This document shows, in pieces, positions 53,612 to 62,699 of a stretch of DNA of 64,000 nt; the stretch's first letter is position 1, and every line of letters starts with the position of its first letter. This stretch comes from Schaalia turicensis ACS-279-V-Col4 (GTDB lineage Bacteria > Actinomycetota > Actinomycetes > Actinomycetales > Actinomycetaceae): positions 4,908 through 68,907 of the forward strand of contig NZ_JH815209.1 in assembly GCF_000296505.1 (NCBI RefSeq), in the 5' to 3' direction. Under the pieces are notes generated by a model. The model saw only the letters and a program-made list of their open reading frames with translations. It ran no database searches and was not told the origin of the DNA. A program made the translations under genes and the position numbers.

Positions 53612-54609
53612 GCATGATTGATCTTTTCAAGCCCTCGTATAGGCATGGTCTGCGCAATCTGACCATTGCGTTGCTTGCCACCGTCGTGATTGCTGGCGCC
53701 GCAATCATCGCCGTAGTGCACGCGACCCACAACGGCTCGGGCTCATCGAAGGTGCAGGGCATCAGAGGCCCCCTTGACTCCGTGTCAGTCTCGGGTCGTA
53801 TTGGCGCGATCCCTGTTGTGACCATGGGACAGCCAGTGACGGTGAATGCCGCAAAAGCCAAGGTTCTTGAGATCGGAACTGGGCGGCAAATCACGAAGGA
53901 TTCACCGATTCTGCTGGCTATCACCTCGTTCGACGGTAAAACAGGCGAGAATCTGTCTGCGGATGGGCGACCCGACCTCGTTGTCGGATCCGCAGACCAA
54001 GCAACCTTGAACGATGCTCTTCTTGACATTGTCGTTGGACTTCACGAAGGATCACGAGTCCTTGTTGCCCATCCGTTGGCTTCGTCCCAGGGCGAGTTAG
54101 CGAAGCCGACAGATCAGGACACTGAGCTTCTCGTGATTGATATTTTGTATTCGATCGCGAACGGTAGTGAAGACACCGGTGAATCCTCCGGGGTCCTGTC
54201 TGTGACAATGACCGACGAAGGTCCTGTTATCGAACACGGAAGCGATGCGCCCACGGACGTGACAACCCAGATCCTGATCAAAGGTGAAGGACAGCAGGTC
54301 ACATCGAACGATCAGATTGTGGTTCAGTACGCCGCAGTGGGATGGAACGACGGCGTTGTTCGAGCATCGACATGGCGGACGGGCAAGCCAGAGGTCGTCT
54401 CAATGCTCACCGCGATGACCGGCTTGAAGCAGACTCTTGTTGATCAACGAGTGGGATCGCGACTGGCGATTTCTATTCCGCCCGATCTGGCGAACGGTGA
54501 CGACACTGTGTGCATCGTCATCGATATTCTGGGCACTGAACCAGCATCCGATAATGCGTCTCAGTCGGGTGCTTCAGCCGAGCAGACGGGCGTAGCTCCG
54601 TCAGATTAA
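53608..54609 (+). CDS. Membrane-anchored FKBP-type peptidyl-prolyl isomerase
   Basis: A 333-residue exported protein. One N-terminal membrane helix (about residues 18-40, LTIALLATVVIAGAAIIAVV) is followed by two FKBP-like repeats, the second clearer (SNDQIVVQYAAVGWNDG ... GLKQTLVDQRVGSRLAISIPP). The tail is Ser/Ala-rich. It should help fold exported proteins at the outer face. It overlaps pafA by 4 nt, and such an FKBP next to pafA is common in Actinobacteria, though a functional tie to pupylation is not established. Confidence 0.85.
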   Translation: MSMIDLFKPSYRHGLRNLTIALLATVVIAGAAIIAVVHATHNGSGSSKVQGIRGPLDSVSVSGRIGAIPVVTMGQPVTVNAAKAKVLEIGTGRQITKDSPILLAITSFDGKTGENLSADGRPDLVVGSADQATLNDALLDIVVGLHEGSRVLVAHPLASSQGELAKPTDQDTELLVIDILYSIANGSEDTGESSGVLSVTMTDEGPVIEHGSDAPTDVTTQILIKGEGQQVTSNDQIVVQYAAVGWNDGVVRASTWRTGKPEVVSMLTAMTGLKQTLVDQRVGSRLAISIPPDLANGDDTVCIVIDILGTEPASDNASQSGASAEQTGVAPSD

Positions 54610-54785
54610 CCTGAGTCTTCTTCCAACGCCCACAGCACCGCCGAAGAGTATGCGGAGCGAAATACAGTCCGAACCGCTAACGTAAGTGACAGCCAGTCAG
54701 CCAGTAGTTCGCCCACACATGCTGTGCATGCACAAGGCAGGACTGCCCTCAGGTAGTGAAGAGACCTCGACGAAGAAGGATAAAC

Positions 54786-55559
54786 ATGAGTGTCGCACTG
54801 AGAATTATCCCCTGCCTTGATGTGAATGCTGGGCGCGTCGTGAAGGGCGTGAATTTCCAGAATCTGCGCGATGCTGGGGACCCTGTTGAGTTGGCTAAGC
54901 GCTACGGGGCTGAAGGGGCTGACGAAATAACTTTCCTTGATGTGAGTGCATCGACTGAGAACCGTGGCACGATGCTTGATGTCGTGTCGGCCACGGCGGA
55001 ACAGGTGTTCGTTCCTTTGACCGTTGGCGGTGGAGTTCGGACTGGCGAAGACGTGGCGACCCTACTCAAAGCGGGCGCTGACAAAGTTGGAATGAACACC
55101 GCTGCGATCGGCAACCCTGACGTGATTTCCGAGGTTGCGGATCGTTTCGGTAATCAGGTTCTGGTTCTGTCTGTTGATGCTCGGCGTTGCCCTCCCGGCG
55201 TTGAAACACCTTCGGGCTTTGAAGTGACCACTCACGGTGGAAAGCACTCGACCGGTATTGATGCGCTCGAATGGGCGATGGATGCCGAGCGCCGTGGTGT
55301 GGGTGAAATTCTGCTGAACTCAATGGATGCAGATGGGGTGAAGCAGGGCTTCGATATCGAACTACTGAATCTTGTGAAAGAACGCGTGCACGTGCCGATT
55401 ATTGCTTCGGGTGGCGCCGGAACGGTTGAGCATTTCGTTGAGGCTGCTCGCGCGGGAAGCGACGCGATTTTGGCGGCGTCCGTGTTCCACTTCGGTGAAG
55501 TAGCGATTCGCGACGTGAAAACGGCCTTGGATCAGGCCGGTTTCCCTGTTCGCATGTGA
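54786..55559 (+). CDS. hisF: Imidazole glycerol phosphate synthase subunit HisF
   Basis: A 257-residue TIM-barrel cyclase of histidine synthesis. Catalytic Asp in [15 protein letters not shown], the second in VLSVDARR, phosphate-binding glycines in [10 protein letters not shown] and [14 protein letters not shown] 54786 follows an aagga site by 5 nt; the ATG at 54756 is upstream of that site. The 176-bp gap before it shows no gene or strong hairpin. Partner hisH is not in the window, so the his genes are dispersed. Confidence 0.95.
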   Translation: MSVALRIIPCLDVNAGRVVKGVNFQNLRDAGDPVELAKRYGAEGADEITFLDVSASTENRGTMLDVVSATAEQVFVPLTVGGGVRTGEDVATLLKAGADKVGMNTAAIGNPDVISEVADRFGNQVLVLSVDARRCPPGVETPSGFEVTTHGGKHSTGIDALEWAMDAERRGVGEILLNSMDADGVKQGFDIELLNLVKERVHVPIIASGGAGTVEHFVEAARAGSDAILAASVFHFGEVAIRDVKTALDQAGFPVRM

Positions 55560-55601
55560 TACGCCACGGCCTTGCACGGTCACGTGTGAAAGACTGGAGC
55601 C

Positions 55602-56813
55602 ATGCTCAGATGGCTTACCGCAGGTGAATCACACGGTCCGGCTTTGATCGCTGTCATTGATGGTGTTCCAGCCGGTCTTCGTATCGAATCCGACGATTTT
55701 GTGCGGGCTCTAGCCCGTCGTCGTCTTGGCTATGGGCGTGGGGCACGCCAGTCTTTTGAGAAGGACGTCGTGCGTATCGTCGGCGGTGTCCGTCATGGTA
55801 TGTCGACGGGTGCTCCGATTGCGATTGAGATTGCGAACTCAGAATGGCCCAAATGGGAAGTTGTGATGAGCTCCGATCCAGTTGCCCCAGATCTTCTGCT
55901 GATTGATGCCGGTACTGGCGACGAACGTGAAATTGCGCGGAACAAGAAGCTGACCCGCCCGCGTCCAGGTCATGCGGATCTTCCGGGAATGCTGTCGTAC
56001 GGTTGTGATGATGCCAGACCAATTCTGGAGCGTGCGAGCGCGCGTGAGACCGCAGCTCGTGTGGCGCTCGGTTGCGTTGCCGAGGCGATTTTGGACCAGG
56101 TGGCCGGTATTCGTCTGGTCAGCCATGTTGTGCAGGTGGGAACGCAGATCGCAACTGATCCTCATCTTCCGACTCCGGATGATGAGGGTGCTCTGAACGA
56201 ATCTCGCATGCGTACCCTTGATACCGAGCTTGACCAGCGTTTCGTTGATGTCGTCGACGAAACGAAGAGAGCCGGGGACACCATCGGCGGTGTCGTCGAA
56301 GTGATTGCGTGGAACGTGCCCATTGGTTTGGGAACACACGTGAATGCCCAGCGTCGTTTGGATACGAAGGTTGCGGCTGCGCTGATGTCGATCCAGTCTG
56401 TCAAAGGTGTGGAGATCGGTGATGGTTTTGCTCAGGCGGCGTTGCGGGGCAGTGTTGCTCACGATGAGATCGTGAAGGGCGACGACGGGCATCTGCGTCG
56501 TACGTCAAATCGTGCCGGTGGTATCGAAGGCGGCACCTCGAATGGTCAGCCGATTGTTGCTCGTGCTGCGTTCAAGCCGATTTCTACGGTTCCGCGTGCT
56601 CTTCGTAGCGTGGATCTTGCGACGGGTGAAGAATCCGTCGGCTTGCATCAGCGTTCTGATACCTGTCAGGTTGTTCCCGGTGCTGTCATTGCGCAAGCTG
56701 AGCTCGCGCTTGTGCTGGCCGATGTTCTCGATGGCCACGCCGGAGGAATGTCGGTAGAGGAAATGCGTCGCAATCTTGGCGCATATATCGCGTCAATTCA
56801 GGAGCGCGCATGA
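55602..56813 (+). CDS. aroC: Chorismate synthase
   Basis: A 403-residue FMN-dependent enzyme making chorismate from EPSP. It shows GESHGPALIAVIDGVPAG, the RRLGYGRGARQSFEKD segment, and late FKPISTVPRALRSVDL and HQRSDTCQVVPGA. A ggag lies 3 nt before the ATG. Its end overlaps the aroKB fusion by 4 nt, so the shikimate steps are coupled. No residue loss was noticed. Confidence 0.96.
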   Translation: MLRWLTAGESHGPALIAVIDGVPAGLRIESDDFVRALARRRLGYGRGARQSFEKDVVRIVGGVRHGMSTGAPIAIEIANSEWPKWEVVMSSDPVAPDLLLIDAGTGDEREIARNKKLTRPRPGHADLPGMLSYGCDDARPILERASARETAARVALGCVAEAILDQVAGIRLVSHVVQVGTQIATDPHLPTPDDEGALNESRMRTLDTELDQRFVDVVDETKRAGDTIGGVVEVIAWNVPIGLGTHVNAQRRLDTKVAAALMSIQSVKGVEIGDGFAQAALRGSVAHDEIVKGDDGHLRRTSNRAGGIEGGTSNGQPIVARAAFKPISTVPRALRSVDLATGEESVGLHQRSDTCQVVPGAVIAQAELALVLADVLDGHAGGMSVEEMRRNLGAYIASIQERA

Positions 56814-58417
56814 GTGTCTCTTCACCTTCATCGATTCGACTGCATCTTCCGCTTGTTTTTGTTGGATTGCCCGGTGCGGGTAAGTCGAAGGTTGGGCGCC
56901 TTGTTGCCGCCCAGCTTGGGGTTTCCCACGTGGATACTGATGACCTCATCGAAAAGAGCGCGGGTAAGTCGATTTCGCAGATTTTTATGGACGAGGCCGA
57001 GCAGGGTTTTCGTCAGCGTGAGATTCGCGCGGTGCATCAGGCTGTGCAGATGGGCGGGGTGATCTCGTTAGGCGGTGGTGCTGTGACATCTGAAGAGGTT
57101 CGCGATGCCCTGCGTGATGTCTGTGTCGTCCATATTCATGTAGAACATGATGAGTTAGTGCGTCGGGTGACGAAGAAGGCTCACCGCCCTTTGCTTCGTG
57201 AAGATCCTGAGGGGATGCTCCGCCAACTGCGTCGCGAACGTTTGCCACTCTATGAGGCAGTAGAGACGATTCGGCTTGAGTCTGACGATGGGCCTGCTTC
57301 AGAGGTTGCCGATCGCGTGGTGGATTTGGTGGATCTTGGATGGAAACGGATTCACGTTGGGGGAGATGCTCCCTACGACGTGTGTGTTGGTCACTCGATT
57401 CCAGTCAGCGCGATTGCAGGAGCATTGCGATCTGATGCTTCGAAGGTACTGATTGTCCACGCCCAGCCTCTTGAGACGAAAGCACGCGAGATTGCAAACG
57501 GTCTTGAAACGATGGGCTTTGAGGTGGGTATCGCTACGCACCCCGATGGTGAGGCGGGCAAGAGCCTCGACGTCGTTGCACGTCTCTGGGATGAAGCTGG
57601 GCGCATGAAGCTCGGCCGAGCAGATGCAGTGATTGCCATTGGTGGTGGTGCAACAACTGATATGGCGGGTTTTGTTGCAGCAACGTGGCTACGTGGGATC
57701 GGTTTGATCAACATTCCGACGACCTTACTGGCCATGGTGGATGCTGCAGTCGGTGGGAAGACGGGTATCAACTCATCAGCGGGCAAGAATCTGATTGGCT
57801 GCTTCCACCCGCCGTTGCGCGTGATCGTGGACCTCGATTATCTGTCCTCGTTGCCGGAAAAAGACTTCGTAGCTGGTCTCGGCGAAGTTGTGAAATGTGG
57901 ATTCATTCGCGATACGGAAATTCTTCGCATTATCGAAGGAACCGACACGAACCTCCTGAGCGATTCGCGCTCCAACCAGATTCGAGAGCTGATCGAACGC
58001 GCTATCGTAGTGAAAGCGGATGTTGTTTCAGCTGACCTGAAAGAATCGGGATTGCGCGAAATCCTCAACTATGGGCACACGCTGGCTCATGCGATTGAAA
58101 AGTGCGAGAACTTTTCGTGGCGTCATGGTGAAGCGGTCAGCGTCGGATGCGTGTTTGCCGCACACCTCGGCGTTGTTCGGGGGCTTCTGACAGATGCCGA
58201 CGTTGAACGTCATATCAATGCATTCTCACGAGTTGGCTTGCCGGTTACCTATTCCGGTACGTCCTTCGATGAATTGCTGGACGTCATGCTCTCAGATAAA
58301 AAGGTGCGTGCGGGTCAGCTCCGTTTCGTTTTGCTTGATGGCATTGGAAATGCGGCGACCTATCGGATATTGCCTGATGAAACGAGGCAGGTAGCTACGC
58401 GATTGGGGATCGCATGA
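56810..58417 (+). CDS. aroKB: Bifunctional shikimate kinase / 3-dehydroquinate synthase (AroK-AroB)
   Basis: A 535-residue fusion. About 1-170 is shikimate kinase: P-loop GLPGAGKS, DTDDLIEKSAGKSI, FRQRE (shikimate Arg), SLGGGAV and the lid with HRPLL. About 185-535 is 3-dehydroquinate synthase: AIGGGATTDMAGFVAATWLRG, then PTTLLAMVDAAVGGKTGIN, ENYGHT-like LNYGHTLAHAIE and the HGEAV zinc ligand. In mycobacteria these are separate adjacent genes. It overlaps aroC upstream and the second AroK-like gene downstream by 4 nt each. Confidence 0.94.
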   Translation: MSVSSPSSIRLHLPLVFVGLPGAGKSKVGRLVAAQLGVSHVDTDDLIEKSAGKSISQIFMDEAEQGFRQREIRAVHQAVQMGGVISLGGGAVTSEEVRDALRDVCVVHIHVEHDELVRRVTKKAHRPLLREDPEGMLRQLRRERLPLYEAVETIRLESDDGPASEVADRVVDLVDLGWKRIHVGGDAPYDVCVGHSIPVSAIAGALRSDASKVLIVHAQPLETKAREIANGLETMGFEVGIATHPDGEAGKSLDVVARLWDEAGRMKLGRADAVIAIGGGATTDMAGFVAATWLRGIGLINIPTTLLAMVDAAVGGKTGINSSAGKNLIGCFHPPLRVIVDLDYLSSLPEKDFVAGLGEVVKCGFIRDTEILRIIEGTDTNLLSDSRSNQIRELIERAIVVKADVVSADLKESGLREILNYGHTLAHAIEKCENFSWRHGEAVSVGCVFAAHLGVVRGLLTDADVERHINAFSRVGLPVTYSGTSFDELLDVMLSDKKVRAGQLRFVLLDGIGNAATYRILPDETRQVATRLGIA

Positions 58418-59001
58418 CAATCGAGTGTGTTGATACTTCTGTGGCGGGCACTGTCCGTGATAGAGAATCATCTGGGGTTCCCGGCCTCGTCCTTGTGGGA
58501 GTTTCCGGCGCGGGAAAGACAGCGGTTGGCCGCGCCATTGCTTCGCTGACTGGAATGCGCCTGGTTGAAACTGACGACCTTGTTGAACGCCAGAGTGGCA
58601 AAAGTGTTGCGCAACTGATCATTGCAGGCACAGGCGATGTGGAGCAGGTACGACAAGAATGTGCGCTTCGGGCGCTCGGTAGTGCAGGTGCAATCGTCAC
58701 GGTTGGTGCCTCGCAAATTGAGAACGAGGCCGTGGCTAGGCGGCTTCAACGCTTAAACGATCAGGGAGCCGCAATCGTTGAGCTCTATGCCGACGTGAGT
58801 GAAGTGGCTCGACGCGAAGGACTGAATAAACCGCGTTCGGTTGGCCTGGGTGCACCACGTGCAATGCTCAGGCTGATGATTGCAAACCTGCATGAAAAAT
58901 ACTCAGAGATCGCTAATGTGTTAGTTGATACACGCGATAAAACCGTCGATGAGGTTAGTAGAACCGTTATCGAACAGTGTAAAATCGCGTTGATTCTTTG
59001 A
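58414..59001 (+). CDS. Degenerate shikimate-kinase-like P-loop protein
   Basis: A 195-residue paralogue of AroK. It keeps the P-loop GVSGAGKT and VETDDLVERQSGKSV (Mg and shikimate Asp region) and an Arg in VRQE. The glycine triplet of the shikimate site is replaced (TVGASQI for SLGGGAV) and the lid lacks the RPLL arginine pattern, reading NKPRSVG. It may bind ATP but probably does not phosphorylate shikimate normally. It overlaps the aroKB fusion by 4 nt. It could be a regulatory partner or a kinase with another substrate. Confidence 0.75.
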   Translation: MTIECVDTSVAGTVRDRESSGVPGLVLVGVSGAGKTAVGRAIASLTGMRLVETDDLVERQSGKSVAQLIIAGTGDVEQVRQECALRALGSAGAIVTVGASQIENEAVARRLQRLNDQGAAIVELYADVSEVARREGLNKPRSVGLGAPRAMLRLMIANLHEKYSEIANVLVDTRDKTVDEVSRTVIEQCKIALIL

Positions 59002-59023
59002 AAAACCAAAGTGAGGTATATCT

Positions 59024-59587
59024 GTGGCAACGACGAATGATCTGAAGAACGGCACAGTCATGGTCATCGACGGCCAGCTGTGGCAGGTCGTTGAATTCCA
59101 GCACGTCAAGCCGGGTAAGGGCCCCGCATTCGTGCGCACCAAGATCAAGAACGTGATGAGTGGCAAGATCGTCGACAAGACCTTCAACGCTGGTCTCAAG
59201 ATCGAAACCGCAACTGTTGACCGTCGCGATATGACGTACCTGTACCAGGACGGCACCGACTATGTTTTCATGGACGAAAAGACCTACGAGCAGATCAACG
59301 TTCCCGAAGAGATCGTCGGCGATGCCCGTAACTTCATGATCGACAACCAGTCCGTCATCGTTTCCCAGCACGATGGCACTGTCCTGTTCGTTGAGCTCCC
59401 GGCTACTGTTGTCCTGACCATCACGCACACTGAACCCGGTCTGCAGGGCGACCGTTCCTCGGCAGGTACCAAGCCCGCAACGCTTGAAACCGGCTACGAG
59501 ATCCAGGTCCCGCTCTACATGGAAGAAGGCACTCGCATCAAGGTTGACACCCGCGATGGTTCCTTCTCGGGACGTGTCAACGACTGA
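59024..59587 (+). CDS. efp: Translation elongation factor P
   Basis: A 187-residue EF-P that rescues ribosomes stalled at polyproline. Domain I carries the loop with K32 in KPGKGPAF. This PGKGP form is the actinobacterial type, reported to work without Lys modification. GTG start at 59024 after a gtgaggt site. It shares one base with nusB, as in Rv2534c-Rv2533c. The Pro-rich E2 linker encoded in this window is a plausible client. Confidence 0.95.
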   Translation: MATTNDLKNGTVMVIDGQLWQVVEFQHVKPGKGPAFVRTKIKNVMSGKIVDKTFNAGLKIETATVDRRDMTYLYQDGTDYVFMDEKTYEQINVPEEIVGDARNFMIDNQSVIVSQHDGTVLFVELPATVVLTITHTEPGLQGDRSSAGTKPATLETGYEIQVPLYMEEGTRIKVDTRDGSFSGRVND

Positions 59588-60186
59588 TGTCCAAGGCATT
59601 TCGTTTCACTTCACGAACGAAAGCTCGCAAGCGCGCTGCTGACGTCGTTTTTGAAGCAGATCAGCGAGGCATGGGGCGTAACCCCGATGTCTTGCGCGAT
59701 CTTTTGCGTCAGCGCAAAGTGATCACGGCAGCAGAAACCCCGCTTCCGGAATACTCGATTCAAGCAATCGAAGGTGTCGCTGATAACCTGCGTCGCATCG
59801 ATGATTTGATCGAAAAACACGCGAACGTAGCGGGCCTTGATCGAATCGCCGGTGTTGACCTGGCGGTTATGCGCGTTGGCGTTTGGGAAATGCTGGACAA
59901 CGACGATGTTGCGAACATCATCGCGATCGATGAAGCAATTGCAATTGTGAAGTCGATTTCTGGTGACGGGGCTCCGCAGTTCGTCAATGCTGTCCTTGAC
60001 GCTATTCGACGTGAACTCGAGGCATCCCCGTGGTCGCGTCGCAGTTGCGACAATGACGCTGACGTGTCGGCTCCCGGTGATGATGCGCCCAGCCTGGCAG
60101 GCTCAGATGAGGATACCTCCCCTAAGACGCATGATTTGAGTGTCGATGAGCTTGAAGAGCTTGACGAGTTGCTCGACGAATACTGA
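59587..60186 (+). CDS. nusB: Transcription antitermination factor NusB
   Basis: A 199-residue protein. The first 140 or so residues form the helical NusB fold (RKRAADVVFEADQRGM, IDDLIEKHA, LDRIAGVDLAVMRVGVWEML, EAIAIVKSISGDGAPQFVN). A further 55-residue acidic tail, rich in Asp and Glu, exceeds the usual length. NusB with NusE promotes rRNA antitermination. Its ATG shares one base with the efp stop. A tetraloop hairpin terminator follows the stop. Confidence 0.93.
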   Translation: MSKAFRFTSRTKARKRAADVVFEADQRGMGRNPDVLRDLLRQRKVITAAETPLPEYSIQAIEGVADNLRRIDDLIEKHANVAGLDRIAGVDLAVMRVGVWEMLDNDDVANIIAIDEAIAIVKSISGDGAPQFVNAVLDAIRRELEASPWSRRSCDNDADVSAPGDDAPSLAGSDEDTSPKTHDLSVDELEELDELLDEY

Positions 60187-60200
60187 GCAGGTTGGCTTGT

Positions 60201-60236
60201 AGTGGCGGATTGTAGCGAAAGCTATGGTCCGCCACT
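60201..60236 (+). terminator. Two-step hairpin with GAAA tetraloop after nusB
   Basis: agtggcggat (60201-60210) pairs with gtccgccact (60227-60236). Inside, tagc and gcta close a GAAA loop, with a small tg/tg internal loop between stems. It lies 14 nt after nusB and is followed by a weak T-rich stretch. Confidence 0.65.
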
Positions 60237-60266
60237 TGCTTTCTGTGCTTATTAACCTTGATGAAA

Positions 60267-60302
60267 AGTGTTAATGTGACAGTGATATTTGTTGAGTGTT
60301 AA
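60267..60302 (+). promoter_or_regulatory. AGTGTTAA direct repeats upstream of the GntR gene
   Basis: AGTGTTAA occurs at 60267-60274 and 60295-60302, 28 bp apart, thus on nearly the same helix face, 29-64 bp before the ATG at 60331. A TTGATG hexamer (60258-60263) precedes them. They may be binding sites for the GntR protein itself. Confidence 0.4.
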
Positions 60303-60330
60303 CGACTGTCAAAGATGAGGAGTCGTCGCT

Positions 60331-61005
60331 ATGCCCATGAAGGGGATTAACCGACTGACACTGCGTGAGCAGGTGTGGACGACGTTGCGCGCAGAGATCC
60401 TTGAGGGCAACTTGCCAGCTGGTTCGCGTCTGGGTGAGGTCGATCTTGCCGAACAACTGAACGTGAGTCGGGGCACCGTTCGCGAGGCACTGCGTAAGCT
60501 CCAGCAGTCTGGTCTTGTCGAAGGTGAAGACCGCATTGGTTTGCGCGTCGCTCAATTTACTCCCAAGCAACTTCGTGAGCTCTTTGCTGTACGCGCAGCT
60601 CTAGAGGGACTGGCGGCATCGACGATCGTGACCCAGGGGAGAGGCAGCGAAGTCGCCGATCTCCTTGAAAAGAATCTCCCTGCAGGGGCGGATGGCAAGA
60701 GTGCCGTGGAAGTTCTGGATGAAGACCTTGGTTTCCATCAGATTTTGTGTCACGAATCCGGCAATGAAGTGCTGTTGGAGATGTGGAACGACTTGCAGGA
60801 TCGGATGCGCGTTGCAATCATGTCCGACGCATCTGCACAACGCGCTGAGCTGATGAGCGGCGTTTATCATCAACCGATTGTTGACGCCCTTCGCGCCGGA
60901 GATCCCGAAAAGGCACGCGAGACTCTGAATGAGCACATGCGCTATGCGGGTGAGGTTTGGGCAGTGAACAGGGAAAAACAAGCGTCTCGAGTCGACGAAG
61001 ACTAG
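60331..61005 (+). CDS. GntR family (FadR/FCD type) transcriptional regulator
   Basis: A 224-residue regulator. The N-terminal winged helix is typical: LREQVWTTLRAEILEGNLPAG, then LAEQLNVSRGTVREALRKLQ. The C-terminal all-helical FCD domain starts at RELFAVRAALEGLAAS, with Asp/His metal-ligand candidates in DEDLGFHQILCHESGN. It would sense a small carboxylate and bind DNA as a dimer. The gaggag site lies 8 nt before the ATG. It sits between nusB and pyrR without an obvious catabolic neighbour. Confidence 0.88.
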   Translation: MPMKGINRLTLREQVWTTLRAEILEGNLPAGSRLGEVDLAEQLNVSRGTVREALRKLQQSGLVEGEDRIGLRVAQFTPKQLRELFAVRAALEGLAASTIVTQGRGSEVADLLEKNLPAGADGKSAVEVLDEDLGFHQILCHESGNEVLLEMWNDLQDRMRVAIMSDASAQRAELMSGVYHQPIVDALRAGDPEKARETLNEHMRYAGEVWAVNREKQASRVDED

Positions 61006-61042
61006 CTCAATCGCATTCTTTCATCGGTGATGATCAGCACGC

Positions 61043-61088
61043 CGTCAACTAGACAGATCCGCGGGGTAGAGCACTACACTAGTTGACG
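61043..61088 (+). promoter_or_regulatory. Predicted pyrR promoter enclosed by a 10-bp inverted repeat
   Basis: cgtcaactag (61043-61052) and ctagttgacg (61079-61088) are exact inverted repeats 26 bp apart. Between and within them lie TAGACA (61050-61055) and TACACT (61075-61080), -35 and -10 candidates 19 nt apart. Transcription would start near 61087, about 50 nt before pyrR. Confidence 0.5.
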
Positions 61089-61103
61089 AAGCGTTCCTTT
61101 AAA

Positions 61104-61125
61104 TTCCGTCCTGTGAGGCGGGGAA
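61104..61125 (+). promoter_or_regulatory. PyrR-binding RNA hairpin at the pyrR ribosome site
   Basis: TCCTGTGAGGC (61109-61119) fits the PyrR-binding loop consensus UCCNGNGAGGY. Flanking ttccg and cggggaa can close a stem that ends in the pyrR Shine-Dalgarno (ggaaggag, 61122-61129). PyrR bound with UMP should stabilise the hairpin and block translation of pyrR and, by coupling, pyrB and pyrC. No separate terminator stem is seen, which fits the translational mode described in mycobacteria. Confidence 0.75.
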
Positions 61126-61137
61126 GGAGATTCACTG

Positions 61138-61707
61138 ATGGGATCAGTGCACCCACACGCAGAGCGGGGCAGCTCTGCACGGCAGGTTTTAGATGCCGAT
61201 GATATTGCCCGTTCACTCACGCGAATCGCGTTTGAGATTATCGAAAGAAATGGCGAAGACCAGATGCTGGTCATCGCGGGAATCCCGACTCGTGGCGCGA
61301 CGCTTGCCAAGCGCCTCGTCGAAAAGATCAACGAGGTCGGTGGTAGGCGCACGCAACTTGCCATCATCGACACGACAATGTTTCGGGATGACCTTTCCTC
61401 TCAGCCCCTTCGCGAGCCAAAGGAATCATTTGTACCGGCCCATGGCATCGACGGACGCACCGTCGTTCTTGTCGATGATGTGCTCTACACGGGACGCACC
61501 ATCAAGGCTGCCCTCGATGCGCTGACATCGATCGGTCGCCCGAAGGCAGTCCAGCTCGCAGTTCTCGTTGACCGTGGTCACCGTGAACTGCCTATTCGCC
61601 CCGACTACGTGGGCAAGAACCTTCCCACCGCTCGTGATGAGTCAGTGTCGATTTGGCTGAATGAAACTGACGGTGAAGACTGCGTTCTGATTGAGAGGAA
61701 CAACTGA
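61138..61707 (+). CDS. pyrR: Pyrimidine operon regulator / uracil phosphoribosyltransferase PyrR
   Basis: A 189-residue PyrR. The PRPP-binding loop is [21 protein letters not shown]; the hood and RNA-binding residues include [13 protein letters not shown] and basic patches before [17 protein letters not shown]. It senses UMP/UTP and binds the leader hairpin found just upstream, and may also have weak uracil phosphoribosyltransferase activity. The ATG shares a strong aaggag with that hairpin. It shares one base with pyrB. Confidence 0.95.
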   Translation: MGSVHPHAERGSSARQVLDADDIARSLTRIAFEIIERNGEDQMLVIAGIPTRGATLAKRLVEKINEVGGRRTQLAIIDTTMFRDDLSSQPLREPKESFVPAHGIDGRTVVLVDDVLYTGRTIKAALDALTSIGRPKAVQLAVLVDRGHRELPIRPDYVGKNLPTARDESVSIWLNETDGEDCVLIERNN

Positions 61708-62699
61708 TGTCCTTGAATCACCTCATTTCCATCCGTGACCTCGAATATCGCGAAGCCCTCTTGCTTCTAGATACAGCTGAACAGATGGCGGCAACGCAGT
61801 CACGTCGAGTGAAGAAACTACCAACACTTCACGGTCGCACTGTTGTCAATCTGTTCTTCGAGGATTCAACCCGTACACGTCTGTCGTTTGAGGCTGCTGC
61901 AAAACGCCTCTCGGCAGACGTTATTAATTTCTCCGCTAAAGGATCGTCGGTCTCCAAAGGCGAATCGCTCAAAGACACGGCTCTCACCCTCCAAGCCATG
62001 GGCGCCGACGCGGTGGTTGTCCGCCACTCTTCTTCCGGAGCGGCTCACCGCCTTGCACACGCTGGTTGGATGGACCTGCCGGTGCTGAACGCGGGCGATG
62101 GCACTCACCAGCATCCGACTCAGGCGCTTCTTGATGCCATGACCCTGCGTCGCCACTACAAACGCAACCCCTCAGACCCCGACGTTGAACCGCTGGCACC
62201 GGGCACCGATCTCAAAGGCGCGCGCGTCGTGATCGTCGGCGATGTTCTCCACTCGCGAGTTGCGAGGTCCAACGTTGATCTTCTGACTCTGCTGGGCGCC
62301 CACGTCACGTTGGTCGCGCCTCCTACGTTGCTTCCCGTGGGCGTTGAAAACTGGACCTGTGATATCGAATACGACTTCGATAAGGCTCTCGCCACCGACC
62401 CCGACGCCGTGATGATGCTACGCGTCCAGCGTGAGCGCATGAGCGCTGCCGGCGGCGGATTCTTCCCGTCACCGGGCGAATATCACACCGCATACGGCCT
62501 CGATAATCAGCGTTTCAACGTTCTCAACCCCGAATGCATCGTGATGCACCCCGGCCCGATGAACCGAGGCCTTGAAATTAGCGCGGAGGCAGCTGACTCA
62601 AAGCGTTCCGTTGTCGTCGAACAAGTCTCCAATGGCGTCAGCGTTCGTATGGCTGCCCTCTACCTGCTTCTTGCCACGGAAGGAAACACCAATGACTGA
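61707..62699 (+). CDS. pyrB: Aspartate carbamoyltransferase catalytic subunit
   Basis: A 330-residue enzyme. Carbamoyl-phosphate binding [13 protein letters not shown], the 80s-loop Lys in [37 protein letters not shown] and [12 protein letters not shown] are all present. It makes carbamoyl-aspartate in pyrimidine synthesis. No pyrI follows, so it is probably of the unregulated class. It shares one base with pyrR and overlaps pyrC by 8 nt. Confidence 0.97.
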   Translation: MSLNHLISIRDLEYREALLLLDTAEQMAATQSRRVKKLPTLHGRTVVNLFFEDSTRTRLSFEAAAKRLSADVINFSAKGSSVSKGESLKDTALTLQAMGADAVVVRHSSSGAAHRLAHAGWMDLPVLNAGDGTHQHPTQALLDAMTLRRHYKRNPSDPDVEPLAPGTDLKGARVVIVGDVLHSRVARSNVDLLTLLGAHVTLVAPPTLLPVGVENWTCDIEYDFDKALATDPDAVMMLRVQRERMSAAGGGFFPSPGEYHTAYGLDNQRFNVLNPECIVMHPGPMNRGLEISAEAADSKRSVVVEQVSNGVSVRMAALYLLLATEGNTND

